Origin: Luteimonas gilva
GTDB lineage: Bacteria > Pseudomonadota > Gammaproteobacteria > Xanthomonadales > Xanthomonadaceae
DNA length: 64,000 bases
Assembly (NCBI RefSeq): GCF_005239095.1
Contig: NZ_SZUA01000001.1
Span: 1,593,049-1,657,048 of the forward strand
Reading direction: 5' to 3'
Below, in pieces: positions 53,943 to 62,174 of this stretch. The position numbers were made by a program, and so were the translations under genes. A model generated the notes under the pieces. It was not told where the DNA came from, did no database searches, and saw nothing but the letters and a program-made list of their open reading frames with translations. The first letter of the stretch is position 1. Every line of letters starts with the position of its first letter.

Positions 53943-54302
53943 TTAGCGCCGAAGCCTATCCGCGTCAGCCCACACGATTCGATGCGTTAGACGTTCCACA
54001 TCCGTCGAAGGTCCCATCGAAGCAACGAGAGAGTAACCAGTGGGCAACTCATCAATCGTACTGATTGGGCCTGTCAGCGCCATTTTTCCCTTCTGATCCA
54101 TTAAAAGTAAACACGGATCTTTGTCGGTGACGTCATCGCCGATGTCGATCTTGGCGATTGCGGCTGCGCAATGCGCAGTTGGAAGCTCTGGGACAAATTT
54201 CAACATAACCTCTATCTCCGACAACGAGGGAAGCAATTGGATCAATGCTCCAGATGCGTACTGCTTCTGACCACGGAACTGGCTTATGCTTGGTGGTGCC
54301 AT
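53943..54302 (-). CDS. Hypothetical protein (119 aa)
   Basis: ATG 54302 follows AGGAG by 7 bases; the longer ORF from 54353 is rejected. The product (FRGQKQYASGALIQLLPSLSEIEVMLKFV...VWADADRLRR) matches no family I know. It is tightly followed by the 218-aa gene and lies 66 bp after the excisionase-like gene. Confidence 0.6.
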   Translation of the reverse strand: MAPPSISQFRGQKQYASGALIQLLPSLSEIEVMLKFVPELPTAHCAAAIAKIDIGDDVTDKDPCLLLMDQKGKMALTGPISTIDELPTGYSLVASMGPSTDVERLTHRIVWADADRLRR

Positions 54303-54368
54303 GATCGTTCTCCTATCGAACGGTTGTGGAAGGCCCGCGACGTGGTAGCACACGCCGCGGGCCGCTTG

Positions 54369-54599
54369 TTATCGATCTCTTCGCGGCCTCCCGAACGTCA
54401 CACGGTCAGCGAGCATCAGCGCAGAGCTTTCTACCCAGCGCTCGAACCCCTGGAGGTCCATTAATATCCGCCCGTCTGGCGCTTTGAGGTATTCGCGATC
54501 AAGTAGCCAGTCGCCCCTGGCCATCTTCGATTGAACCGCTTTGGTGGTATACCCGGTTAATTCTTCGAATTTCTTGATGGTCACATAGCGAATTGTCAT
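54369..54599 (-). CDS. Excisionase-like small DNA-binding protein (76 aa)
   Basis: YVTIKKFEELTGYTTKAVQSKMARGDWLLDREYLKAPDGRI resembles the winged-helix fold of phage Xis/DUF-type excisionases in Xanthomonadaceae and Pseudomonas islands. Its start overlaps the integrase stop (ATGA), so integrase and excisionase are co-translated in the unusual order int-xis. Confidence 0.7.
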   Translation of the reverse strand: MTIRYVTIKKFEELTGYTTKAVQSKMARGDWLLDREYLKAPDGRILMDLQGFERWVESSALMLADRVTFGRPRRDR

Positions 54600-55864
54600 G
54601 CGCGGACCTCACGAATGATCCCACTATGAATCGGTACAACTTTCCCAGTTTCCTGCCGCAGCGCATCCAAGTAGTCAGCCCACGCTTGCATCATCTTCGT
54701 ACGCAGACCTAAGTGCTCGGCTTTGTTGTAGACGCCAGCCACTCCAGGCTCCTTATGCGACAACTGCCGCTCGATAGCGTCTTTGTCGAAACCGAGCTCG
54801 TTGAGCAACGTCGACGCCATATGACGGAAGCCGTGCCCAGTCATCGCATCCCTGTCATAGCCGATACGGCGCAACGCGGCGTTGATTGTGTTCTCGCTTA
54901 TCGATCGCGTCGGACTGCGCTGCCCGGGAAATAGGTAGCGGCCGTGGCCCGTGAGCGGCTGAAGTTCGCGGAGTATGGATAGCGCCTGAGCCGAAAGCGG
55001 GACAATGTGAGGGGGTGTCCGCGGATTGTCTTTATCTGCCTTTTTCAGCTTCCGCCGATGCGCCGGTATTACCCAGCGCGCGCCTTCTGCGTGCTCAAGG
55101 TCGATCTCCGACCACTCCGCTGCCCGGATTTCGCCTGGCCGGGCGAACAGCAACGGAGCTAGCCGAAGGGCGCAGGCCACCGGGAAGGTGCCGCCAAAGG
55201 CCTCGATTGCCCGGAGGAGCTCACCTACCCGTCCGGGATCCGTGATCGTGGCGTAGTTGCGCTTTGCATGCGCCGGCAAGACGTCCCTCAAATCGTGAGC
55301 CGGATCCCTTGAGGCGCGCTCAGTGGCGATGGCATGCCGGAAAATCCGGCTCAACTCTTGCCGAAGCCTGTGAGCCTGGTCGGTATGTCCCTTCTTCACG
55401 AGCCGCATCAGGAGGGGTCTGATCTCTGCCACCCCCACGTCGGCTATAGGTGTCTTGCCTAGCCACGGGTAAGCGTGCACTACCAGCCGGGCCCGCTCCT
55501 TGAGGAATTGGCGGCGAGTCCAGTTGTGGGACCGCAGCTCCAGCCACTCTTCCGCGATCGCTTCGAAACTATTGGCGGCCGCTATCTTGGCTCTGGTCTT
55601 GGCCCCTTGCCGCTCGGCCGACGGGTCCTTGCCCGTACGCAGTACAGCGCGCGCTGCTTCGCGGCCACGGCGGGCTTCAGCCAAGGACACCTCGGGGAAC
55701 ACGCCGAGCGCCAGCAGCTTCTCCTTGCCGGCGAAGCGGTACTTCAACCGCCAATACCGGCCGACCTCTCGCACGTCGAGATACAAGCCGCCGCCATCGA
55801 AATGCTTGCCAGGCTTGGCAGCCTTGATCGCCAACGCGGTGAGTTTTCCGCCATCTCCGGCCAC
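54596..55864 (-). CDS. P4-type tyrosine integrase
   Basis: The 422-aa recombinase has the DUF4102 arm-binding N-domain (LTALAIKAAKPGKHFDGGGLYLDV). Its catalytic domain has R242 (FARPGEIR), H286 (HIVPLS), H344/R347 (TGHGFRHMAST), H370 (LSHKEPG) and Y379 (GVYN). The start is GTG at 55864, seven bases after a GGGGG run. It faces away from tRNA-Lys and lies 178 bp from it, the usual position for integrases that use tRNA 3' ends. All catalytic residues are present, so the element may be able to excise. Confidence 0.93.
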   Translation of the reverse strand: MAGDGGKLTALAIKAAKPGKHFDGGGLYLDVREVGRYWRLKYRFAGKEKLLALGVFPEVSLAEARRGREAARAVLRTGKDPSAERQGAKTRAKIAAANSFEAIAEEWLELRSHNWTRRQFLKERARLVVHAYPWLGKTPIADVGVAEIRPLLMRLVKKGHTDQAHRLRQELSRIFRHAIATERASRDPAHDLRDVLPAHAKRNYATITDPGRVGELLRAIEAFGGTFPVACALRLAPLLFARPGEIRAAEWSEIDLEHAEGARWVIPAHRRKLKKADKDNPRTPPHIVPLSAQALSILRELQPLTGHGRYLFPGQRSPTRSISENTINAALRRIGYDRDAMTGHGFRHMASTLLNELGFDKDAIERQLSHKEPGVAGVYNKAEHLGLRTKMMQAWADYLDALRQETGKVVPIHSGIIREVRA

Positions 55865-55866
55865 TC

Positions 55867-55916
55867 ATACCCCCAGACAGGGCCCTCGCCGGCTCCATAC
55901 CCCTGAAGGTACCCCC
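55867..55916. repeat. ATACCCCC-type repeats at right island end
   Basis: ATACCCCC (55867-55874), ATACCCCT (55897-55904) and GTACCCCC (55909-55916). They match the two copies at the left end and are probable integrase arm sites. The first also supplies the GGGGG preceding the integrase GTG. Confidence 0.5.
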
Positions 55917-55971
55917 GGAATCAGACGGATTCAAGTGGGCCAGACCGGACTCTGACAAACCAGGTTCTGAA

Positions 55972-55989
55972 TGTAAACCTAGGTTTACA
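55972..55989. promoter_or_regulatory. Perfect 18-bp palindrome upstream of the integrase
   Basis: TGTAAACCTAGGTTTACA lies about 108 bp upstream of the integrase start and 53 bp from the attachment site. It is likely an operator for integrase transcription or a recombination-accessory site. Its TGTAAA/TTTACA arms recall the lexA palindrome but the spacing differs by 4 bp. Confidence 0.5.
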
Positions 55990-56041
55990 AAGAGGTTTTT
56001 GAGATGGATCGGACTGAGTTGGACGCAAACAGCACAAGATT

Positions 56042-56056
56042 TGGTGGGTCGTGTTG
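56042..56056. repeat. Right attachment site within tRNA-Lys
   Basis: TGGTGGGTCGTGTTG, identical to 26921-26935, covers the CCA end, acceptor strand and first part of the T arm of the tRNA. The tRNA gene stays complete after integration. Confidence 0.65.
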
Positions 56057-56117
56057 GAATCGAACCAACGACCAGCGGATTAAAAGTCCGATGCTCTACC
56101 GACTGAGCTAACGACCC
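56042..56117 (-). tRNA. tRNA-Lys (anticodon TTT)
   Basis: The 76-nt minus-strand gene runs from GGGTCGTTAGCTCAG (acceptor and D arm) through an anticodon loop CTTTTAA to GGTTCGAATCC (T loop) and an encoded CCA. Acceptor strands GGGTCG/CGACCC pair fully. It is the target site of the island. Confidence 0.95.
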
Positions 56118-56218
56118 GGTCTTGCTTGCGAATTGATCGATGGGCCTATCGGGCGCATCGCGGCCGATGAGGCCGGGCCGCGTCGAGAGCGGCGGCCCGA
56201 TATTCTAACCCAGCGCGG

Positions 56219-56917
56219 TCAGCCGACGTAATGCGTGGGATCGGCGACGCCCGCGGCGGCGAAGCCTTCGGCGCGCAGCCGGCAGGCGTCGCAGTGGCCG
56301 CAGGCCCTGCCCTGCTCGTCGGCCTGATAGCAGGAGACGGTCAAGCCGAAGTCCACGCCCAGGCGCAGGCCCTCGCGGACGATGTCGGCCTTGCTGAGGT
56401 ATTGCAGCGGCGCCTGCACGCGCAGGCCGGCGCCTTCGACGCCCGCCTTGGTGGCCAGGTTGGCCAGGCGTTCGAAGGCTTCGACGAACTCCGGGCGGCA
56501 ATCCGGATAGCCGGAATAGTCCACCGCGTTGACGCCGCAGTAGATGTCGCTGGCGCCCAGCACCTCGGCCCAGCCCAGCGCCACCGACAGCATGATGGTG
56601 TTGCGCGCCGGCACGTAGGTGACCGGAATCGCGTCCTTCGGCGCGCTTTGCCCGACCGGATGTCCGTCGGTATCCAACGGCACGTCGATGTCGTCGGTCA
56701 GGGCCGAGCCGCCGATCGCGCGCAGGTCGACGTTGACGGTCTTGTGCGCGACCGCGCCGAGCGCGGTCGCGATGCGCGCGGCGGCGTCCAGTTCGGAAGT
56801 ATGGCGCTGGCCGTAGCGCACGCTCAGCGCGTGCACCGCATGCCCGCGCTCGCGCGCGATGGCCAGGACGACGGCGGAATCCATGCCCCCGGAAACGAGT
56901 ACGACTGCGGGTTTCAT
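56219..56917 (-). CDS. queC: 7-cyano-7-deazaguanine synthase QueC
   Basis: The 232-aa product starts [21 protein letters not shown] with the PP-loop SGGMDS. It ends with the zinc-binding set [20 protein letters not shown] (C-x8-C-x2-C-x2-C). QueC converts carboxy-deazaguanine to preQ0 using ATP and ammonia in queuosine synthesis. ATG 56917 is chosen because the upstream extension runs through the palindromic repeats. It follows queE, separated by a pair of inverted repeats. Confidence 0.95.
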   Translation of the reverse strand: MKPAVVLVSGGMDSAVVLAIARERGHAVHALSVRYGQRHTSELDAAARIATALGAVAHKTVNVDLRAIGGSALTDDIDVPLDTDGHPVGQSAPKDAIPVTYVPARNTIMLSVALGWAEVLGASDIYCGVNAVDYSGYPDCRPEFVEAFERLANLATKAGVEGAGLRVQAPLQYLSKADIVREGLRLGVDFGLTVSCYQADEQGRACGHCDACRLRAEGFAAAGVADPTHYVG

Positions 56918-56941
56918 CTTTTTCTCGCTTATCGAAAATGC

Positions 56942-57033
56942 TTTTGTGGGAGCGGCTTCAGCCGCGAGCTCTTCCCACACTTCGCCGACCGGATCGTAAA
57001 AGCTCGCGGCTGAAGCCGCTCCCACAAAAAGCA
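56942..57033. repeat. Inverted pair of GCGGCTTCAGCCGCGAGC repeats
   Basis: TTTTGTGGGAGCGGCTTCAG at 56942 and its inverse CTGAAGCCGCTCCCACAAAA at about 57010-57029 each contain an internal palindrome GCGGCTTCAGCCGC-like core. This REP-type pair sits between queE and queC and may form a strong stem in the transcript. Confidence 0.75.
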
Positions 57034-57036
57034 GTA

Positions 57037-57717
57037 TCAACGGCCGGGCTCGTCGTTCCACAACAGCTTGTGCAACTGCATCTGGAACCGCACCGGCAGC
57101 CGGTCGGCGACGATCCAGTCCGCCAGCTCGGTCGGATCCAACTCGGTCTTGCTCGGCGAGAACAGCACGTCGCAGCGTTCGGCCAAGCGATGCTCGGCCA
57201 GCAACGCGCGCGCCCATTCGTAGTCGCCCCGCCCGCACAGCACGAACTTGACCTGGTCGCGCGCGGTCAGCAGCGGCAGGTTCTGCCACAGATTGCGGCC
57301 GACCTCGGCCGAGCCGGGCGTCTTGATGTCCAGCACCCGGCTCACGCGCGGATCGACCGCGGCGACGTCGATCGCGCCGGACGTCTCCAACGACACGATG
57401 TAGCCCGCGTCGCACAACCGCGACAGCAGGCCCAGGCAGCGTTTCTGCGCCAGCGGCTCGCCGCCGGTCACGCATACGTGGCGCACCCCTTGGCGCGCGA
57501 CTTCTTCGAGGATCGCATCGATCGTCCGCCATTCGCCGCCGTGGAAGGCGTAGGCGGTGTCGCAGTATTGGCAGCGCAGCGGGCAGCCGGTAAGGCGCAC
57601 GAATACGGTGGGCCAGCCGGCGTCGCGCGCCTCGCCCTGCAGCGACAGGAAGATCTCGGTGATCCGCAGCCGGTCCGCGGATGCGGCGGCCGCATCGGGG
57701 GCGGAAACGGCGTTCAT
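57037..57717 (-). CDS. queE: 7-carboxy-7-deazaguanine synthase QueE
   Basis: The 226-aa radical-SAM enzyme has the cluster motif [10 protein letters not shown] (C45, C49, C52), the substrate region [23 protein letters not shown], and VTGGEPL for SAM binding. QueE makes 7-carboxy-7-deazaguanine, the substrate of QueC. The gene is located between two palindromic repeat pairs, upstream of queC. Confidence 0.95.
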   Translation of the reverse strand: MNAVSAPDAAAASADRLRITEIFLSLQGEARDAGWPTVFVRLTGCPLRCQYCDTAYAFHGGEWRTIDAILEEVARQGVRHVCVTGGEPLAQKRCLGLLSRLCDAGYIVSLETSGAIDVAAVDPRVSRVLDIKTPGSAEVGRNLWQNLPLLTARDQVKFVLCGRGDYEWARALLAEHRLAERCDVLFSPSKTELDPTELADWIVADRLPVRFQMQLHKLLWNDEPGR

Positions 57718-57760
57718 GGGCGTTATTTTAGCGCCTGGAACCCGTCCAGGCCGGCTTTTC

Positions 57761-57851
57761 GTAGGATCGGCTTCTGCCGCGAGCTCTTTCTATGAAATCG
57801 TCGCGATGCCGCGATTTGAAGGAAAAGCTCGCGGCTGAAGCCGCTCCTACA
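57761..57851. repeat. Second inverted pair of GCGGCTTC(A)GCCGC repeats
   Basis: GTAGGATCGGCTTCTGCCGC (57761-57780, one arm diverged) and GCGGCTGAAGCCGCTCCTAC (57831-57850) form an inverted pair between cpoB and queE. Same family as 56942-57033, with GTAGGA instead of GTGGGA flanks. Confidence 0.7.
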
Positions 57852-57864
57852 AGAGCGAAAGCGG

Positions 57865-58662
57865 TCAGCGGACTTGCGAAATCTCGATCGCCCGCAAACG
57901 GGCGTCGGCGGCGCGGGCCGCGTCGGTGCCGGGGAACCGCTGGGTCACCTGCGTCAAGGTGCGTCCGGCCGCATCCATCTGCTTGAGGCCGTACTGCGAC
58001 AAACCGACCTTGAGCAAGGCGCCCGGCGCCTTGTCGTGGGTCGGATAGCGGTCGAGCAAAGCTTGGAATTGCTCTTGCGCCAGCGCGTAGTTCTGGGTGA
58101 CGTAATAGCTCTCGCCCAGCCAATACAGCGCGTTCGGCGCGTAGGCGCCGCTGGGATAGGCCTGCAGGAAATCGGAGAACAGGCGCGCCGAATCCACGTA
58201 CTGGCCGGCTTTGAGCGCATCGAACGCGGCGTTGTACGCGGTGCGTTCGTCGGCGCCTTTGGCCAGGGCGCCTGCGTCGCCGCGCACGACCGGAGGCTTG
58301 TCGGCCGGCGCCGCCGGTTTGGCCGGTTTGGCGCTCGCCGCAGGCGGAGGCACGATGGTCGGATTGCTTCCGCCGCTTTCCACGCGGTTCAAGCGACCAT
58401 CCAGATCGAGATACTGGCTGCGGTTGCTGGCTTTCTGCTGTTCCAACTGTTGCTGCAGTTCTTCGATCTGCGAGCGCAGGGTCTGCATCTCGCTCCTCAG
58501 CTGCGTGACCTGGTTCAAGAGGTCGACGTTGCCTTGGTTGTTGGAGGCCTGCTGCTCGAGCGCGGTCACGCGATCGGCCAGGCTGGCGCGTTGCGCGAAT
58601 GCGGGCGCGGCGGCCACGAGGGCCGCCGCGAACGCGATGCTTGCGATGGAGACACGCATCAT
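57865..58662 (-). CDS. cpoB: Cell-division coordinator CpoB (YbgF)
   Basis: The 265-aa periplasmic protein has a signal peptide (AFAAALVAAAPAFAQR) and an N-terminal coiled coil (VTALEQQASNNQGNVDLLNQVTQLRSEMQTLRSQIEELQQQLEQQ). A Pro/Ala linker and C-terminal TPR repeats follow (AYNAAFDALKAGQYVDSARLFSDFLQAYP; APNALYWLGESYYV). CpoB couples Tol function to peptidoglycan synthesis at the septum. It is the last gene of the tol-pal operon, 28 bp after pal. Confidence 0.93.
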   Translation of the reverse strand: MMRVSIASIAFAAALVAAAPAFAQRASLADRVTALEQQASNNQGNVDLLNQVTQLRSEMQTLRSQIEELQQQLEQQKASNRSQYLDLDGRLNRVESGGSNPTIVPPPAASAKPAKPAAPADKPPVVRGDAGALAKGADERTAYNAAFDALKAGQYVDSARLFSDFLQAYPSGAYAPNALYWLGESYYVTQNYALAQEQFQALLDRYPTHDKAPGALLKVGLSQYGLKQMDAAGRTLTQVTQRFPGTDAARAADARLRAIEISQVR

Positions 58663-58690
58663 CGAACGTCTTCCGTTTACTGGGCGCTGC

Positions 58691-59206
58691 TTACTTAGCC
58701 GTGTAGACGATCTCGACGCGGCGGTTCTTGGCCCAGCAGTCCTCGCTGGATTCGGTGCAGGTCGGGCGCTCTTCGCCGTAGCTGACCACGGTGAGCTGGC
58801 TGCCCGAACCGCCGTTGGCCTGCAGTGCGGACGACACGGCGTTGCCGCGGCGCTCGCCCAGGCCCATGTTGTAGGCGCGGCTGCCGCGCTCGTCGGCGTT
58901 GCCTTCCAGAGTGATGCGCGAGGACGGACGGTCGCGCAAGTACTTGGCGTGGCAGGCCATCGCCGCCTGGAATTCCGGCTTCAGCGCGTCCTGGTCCAGA
59001 TCGAAGTAGACGATGCGCTGGCGCAGGCAAGCGTCGGTGTCCAAATCGTTCGGGCCGTAGGCGCCGGCGGTGCCGGTGTCGGGCTGGGTCACGGCGCCGG
59101 TGTCGCCGGTCGGCGGCTGCGGCTGTTCCTTGACCTTCTTGGAGCAGCCGACGGCGGCGACGCAAACGAGCGCGGCGGTCAGCATGAGGCGGGTGGTGGT
59201 GTTCAT
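58691..59206 (-). CDS. pal: Peptidoglycan-associated lipoprotein Pal
   Basis: The 171-aa lipoprotein has a signal ending VAAVGC, Cys at 21. Its OmpA-like domain carries YFDLDQDALKPEF and ITLEGNADERGSRAYNMGLGERRGNAV, which includes the D and R that bind meso-DAP. Pal links the outer membrane to peptidoglycan and interacts with TolB. Confidence 0.95.
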   Translation of the reverse strand: MNTTTRLMLTAALVCVAAVGCSKKVKEQPQPPTGDTGAVTQPDTGTAGAYGPNDLDTDACLRQRIVYFDLDQDALKPEFQAAMACHAKYLRDRPSSRITLEGNADERGSRAYNMGLGERRGNAVSSALQANGGSGSQLTVVSYGEERPTCTESSEDCWAKNRRVEIVYTAK

Positions 59207-59250
59207 CGTCGATCCTCGTCTTGCGGGGGTTGGAATTCTACTGCGGTGAT

Positions 59251-60561
59251 TCAGCGCTTCTGCCGATACGGCGACCAGGCCGGCTCACGCACATCGCCAT
59301 TGGCGACGGTCAGGCGGCTGCGCACGCGGCCGTCGGCGGAGACGGCGTACAGCACGCCGCGTCCGCCCTCTTTGGCCGCATACACGACCATGCTGGCGTT
59401 GGGGGCGAAGCTGGGCGATTCGTCCAGCGAGCCCGGGGACAGCGTGGTCCAGCGTGGCGAACCGAGGCTCCGGTCCATCAACGCGATACGGTAAACGTTT
59501 CCAGCGCCCTGCGCCACGGCGATCTTCTTGCCGTCGTAGGACACGGTGGCGCTGGCGTTGTAGCTGCCTTGGAAAGTGACCCGCGTGGCGCCGCCGCCGG
59601 AAGCCGAAGCCTGGTAGATCTGCGGCCGGCCGCCGCGGTCGGAAGTGAAGTAGATCGTGCCGCCGTCGGCGCTGAAGCTCGGCTCGGTGTCGATGCCGAA
59701 TTGGTTGGTGATCTGGGTCAGCGCCTTGCTGCCCAGGTTCATCACGTAGATCTCGGGATTGCCGCTGCGCGACAGCATCAAGGCCAGGCGGTTGCCGTCG
59801 GGCGAGAAGCTGGGCGAGCCGTTGATGCCGCGGAAGCTGGCGACCAGTTCGCGCGCGCCGGTGGCGATGTCCTGGATGTAGACCGCCGAGTTGCCGCGCT
59901 CGAAACTCACATAAGCCAACTTGCGTCCGTCCGGACTCCAGGCCGGCGACAGCATCGGCTCGCTCGAACGCACCACGACCTGCGGGTTGTAGCCGTCCGA
60001 GTCGGCGACCATCAACGCGTAGCGGCTGCCTTTGCCGGTGCCGCTGGCGGTGATGTAGGCGATCCGGGTCCAGAACGCGCCGCGCACGCCGAGGATTTTT
60101 TCGTAGACGGCATCGGCGATCTGGTGGGCGACGTCGCGCATCGCGTTGCTGCGCGCGGTCAACGCGAAGCCGAGCAGGCGTTCTTGCTTGGCCACGTCGA
60201 ACAATTCGTATTCGACCCGCGCGCTGCCGTCGCCGCCGGGCAGAATGCGGCCGACCACGATGTAGTCCTGCTTGAGCATCCGCCAGGTCGGATAGTTGAT
60301 CTCGCTGCCGCGGCTGGGACGCTCGACGATGTCCTGCTCGGGCAGGCCGCGGAACTGGCCGGAACGGGCCAGATCGGCGCGGATCACCGCGGCGACGTCG
60401 GTTTCGCCCGCGCTGCCCTGGAACGGCACCACCACGATCGGCAGGGCCGAGGCGTTGCCGCCGACGATGTCGATTTCCAGCCCTTTCTCTTGCGCCGAGG
60501 CGATCAGGGGCAGCAAGAAGAGCGCGAACAGCGTAGCGAGCAGGTGCAGCGGTCGTTTCAT
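59251..60561 (-). CDS. tolB: Tol-Pal system periplasmic beta-propeller TolB
   Basis: The 436-aa protein starts MKRPLHLLATLFALFLLPLIASAQ, a signal peptide. An N-terminal domain (VVPFQGSAGETDVAAVIRADL) precedes propeller repeats marked by SPAWSPDGRKLAYVSF, SPSFSPDGNRLALML, TEPSFSADGGTIYFTSDRGG. ATG 60561 is supported by GGA upstream; the upstream ORF extension is rejected. TolB moves between Pal and TolA. Confidence 0.95.
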   Translation of the reverse strand: MKRPLHLLATLFALFLLPLIASAQEKGLEIDIVGGNASALPIVVVPFQGSAGETDVAAVIRADLARSGQFRGLPEQDIVERPSRGSEINYPTWRMLKQDYIVVGRILPGGDGSARVEYELFDVAKQERLLGFALTARSNAMRDVAHQIADAVYEKILGVRGAFWTRIAYITASGTGKGSRYALMVADSDGYNPQVVVRSSEPMLSPAWSPDGRKLAYVSFERGNSAVYIQDIATGARELVASFRGINGSPSFSPDGNRLALMLSRSGNPEIYVMNLGSKALTQITNQFGIDTEPSFSADGGTIYFTSDRGGRPQIYQASASGGGATRVTFQGSYNASATVSYDGKKIAVAQGAGNVYRIALMDRSLGSPRWTTLSPGSLDESPSFAPNASMVVYAAKEGGRGVLYAVSADGRVRSRLTVANGDVREPAWSPYRQKR

Positions 60562-60678
60562 CGGCGGTTCCATCGATTTCGGAGAGTCCGGGATCGAGCC
60601 GTGGCGGCCCGGGCTATTAAACAGCTTGTATGTGAAATTCATCTCAAAGATGAACGGGGGCCTGCTCGCACAGCGGAT

Positions 60679-61641
60679 CTAGCGGTCCTGAGCCTCGAAA
60701 TTGAGCGTCAGATTGCGCTGAAACACCGCTTCGAAGCCCGCATAAGGCAAAGGCTGCGCTTTCAGCACCGCCGCCTCGACCGAACGCCGGCCCAGCTCGT
60801 CGTAGGGACAGGACGGCGAGACCTGGACGTCCACCACCTCGCCGCCCGGCAGCTGGCGGATGTTCAAACGGCAGCGCTGGCCGAGCGGCACGGTATCGGG
60901 CCGGGTCCAGTTGCGCAGGATCGCTTCCTGCAGCGCGGCGGCGTATTTCGCCGCCAAATCGCTGTTCGCGCCTTCGTTGCCGGGCGGCGGACTGGCGCTG
61001 GGCGCGGCATCGGCATAGGACGATGCTTGCTGCGCGCGGCGGTCGGCGAGCTGCTTCAGACGCTGCTGGGCCAGATCCTCGTCGCGCTTGGCTTTGGCGA
61101 TCTCGGCGCGGATCTTCTTCAATTCCTCTTCTTTCTGCTGCTGCGCCAAACGCTGTTTCTGCTCGGCTTCTTCCTGGCGCTGGCGCTCGGTCAGATCGAT
61201 TTGCTCCTGGCGGCGCTTTTCCTCTTGTTCCTTCTCGCGCTGCTCCAGCGCGATCGCCTCGCGGTCGACGCGCTCCTGCTCGCGCGTATCGGGTTCGGGA
61301 ACCTGTTCCTGCGCCTGTTGCTGCTGCGGCACCGGCGCGTCCTGCGGGCGCGGCTCGGGCTGCGGTTGCGGCGGCGGGTTCGTTTCTTCTTCGGCCGGTT
61401 GCGGAGGCGGCGTTACCTCTTCCGGCGGCACCGGTTCGGGACGCTGCGCCAGCACGCGTTTCATGCGCGCGGACAAGGCGTTCGGATCGATCAACTCGGC
61501 TTCCACGATCGGCCCCGCGGCCGACACCGGCGCGCTGACGCGCGTCCACCACAAACCGGCGAACATCAGCAGGAACAACAGCGCGTGCAAGACGATGGCA
61601 TAGACCACCGCCAGCCTGTTGTCGGCGCGGGTTTCCCTCAC
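60679..61641 (-). CDS. tolA: TolA energy-transducing protein
   Basis: The 320-aa protein has one N-terminal membrane segment (LAVVYAIVLHALLFLLMFAGLWW), a long charged helix (EQREKEQEEKRRQEQIDLTERQRQEEAEQKQRLAQQQKEEE) and a C-terminal domain (IRQLPGGEVVDVQVSPSCPYDELGRRSVEAAVLKAQPLPYAG). It spans the periplasm and is driven by TolQR. It overlaps tolR by 4 bp. Confidence 0.93.
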   Translation of the reverse strand: MRETRADNRLAVVYAIVLHALLFLLMFAGLWWTRVSAPVSAAGPIVEAELIDPNALSARMKRVLAQRPEPVPPEEVTPPPQPAEEETNPPPQPQPEPRPQDAPVPQQQQAQEQVPEPDTREQERVDREAIALEQREKEQEEKRRQEQIDLTERQRQEEAEQKQRLAQQQKEEELKKIRAEIAKAKRDEDLAQQRLKQLADRRAQQASSYADAAPSASPPPGNEGANSDLAAKYAAALQEAILRNWTRPDTVPLGQRCRLNIRQLPGGEVVDVQVSPSCPYDELGRRSVEAAVLKAQPLPYAGFEAVFQRNLTLNFEAQDR

Positions 61642-62081
61642 TTCGCCGGCGCCTCGGTCGGGTTGCTCATCAACCCCGCGCGCGGCACGTTCGCCTTGGT
61701 CTGCAGGTCGGTGAGCACGGTATAGATGGTCTGGTACGGCGCGTTGCCGTCGCCGGCCACGAACACCGCCACCTTCGGGTTGTTGCGCACGTAGGCGCCG
61801 ACCTTGGTCACCATCTCGGCCGAACTGACCGCCTGGTTCTTGGCGCCTTCGATGGTCAGGAACAGGTGGCCCTCGCGGTCGACGCTGACGATCACCGGAT
61901 CCTTCTTCTCCTGGATCGACTTGGCGTTGGACTGCGGCAGCTGGATGTCCACGCCCAGGTTGAGCAGCGGCGCGGTGACCATGAAGATGATCAACAGCAC
62001 CAGCATCACGTCGATGTAGGGCACGACGTTGATCTCGGCCTTGAGCTTGCGTTTGCGTTTGCGGCGGATGGCGACGGTCAT
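61638..62081 (-). CDS. tolR: TolR, proton-channel component
   Basis: The 147-aa protein has a single membrane helix VVPYIDVMLVLLIIFMVTAP containing the essential Asp (D in YIDVM), then LGVDIQLPQSNAKSI. A periplasmic domain follows. With TolQ it forms the proton-driven motor for TolA. Confidence 0.95.
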   Translation of the reverse strand: MTVAIRRKRKRKLKAEINVVPYIDVMLVLLIIFMVTAPLLNLGVDIQLPQSNAKSIQEKKDPVIVSVDREGHLFLTIEGAKNQAVSSAEMVTKVGAYVRNNPKVAVFVAGDGNAPYQTIYTVLTDLQTKANVPRAGLMSNPTEAPAK

Positions 62082-62174
62082 GCGGTTTCGTCCTCGTGGC
62101 GCGCGCCGGCGCTGTGCTTGCGCGGGCGCGTCGCTGGCCCGTCGGACGTCAACGTCCGGCGGGCGCGGAAAGGG

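Larger units (their letters stand above)
26921..56056. mobile_element. ~29 kb integrated island at tRNA-Lys(TTT)
   Basis: It is bounded by a 15-bp direct repeat, with ATACCCCC-type repeats just inside both ends and a P4-type integrase 178 bp from the intact tRNA. The content is accessory: an integration/replication module (49.5-55.9 kb), an Rhs-Fic-immunity block (42.3-49.1 kb), nuclease-like genes, an SOS mutagenesis cassette and two large defence-like genes. Base composition of several cargo genes (27.2-34.9, 41-43 and 46-48 kb) is visibly more AT-rich than the flanking chromosome. No capsid, tail, relaxase or type IV secretion genes were seen, so it resembles a satellite or genomic island rather than a complete prophage or ICE. 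Confidence 0.75.

Noticed and set aside
40688-55989. Claim that the integrase palindrome is a second LexA operator
   Set aside because: Arm sequence matches but spacing differs by 4 bp, which would change helical phase; reported only as a question.
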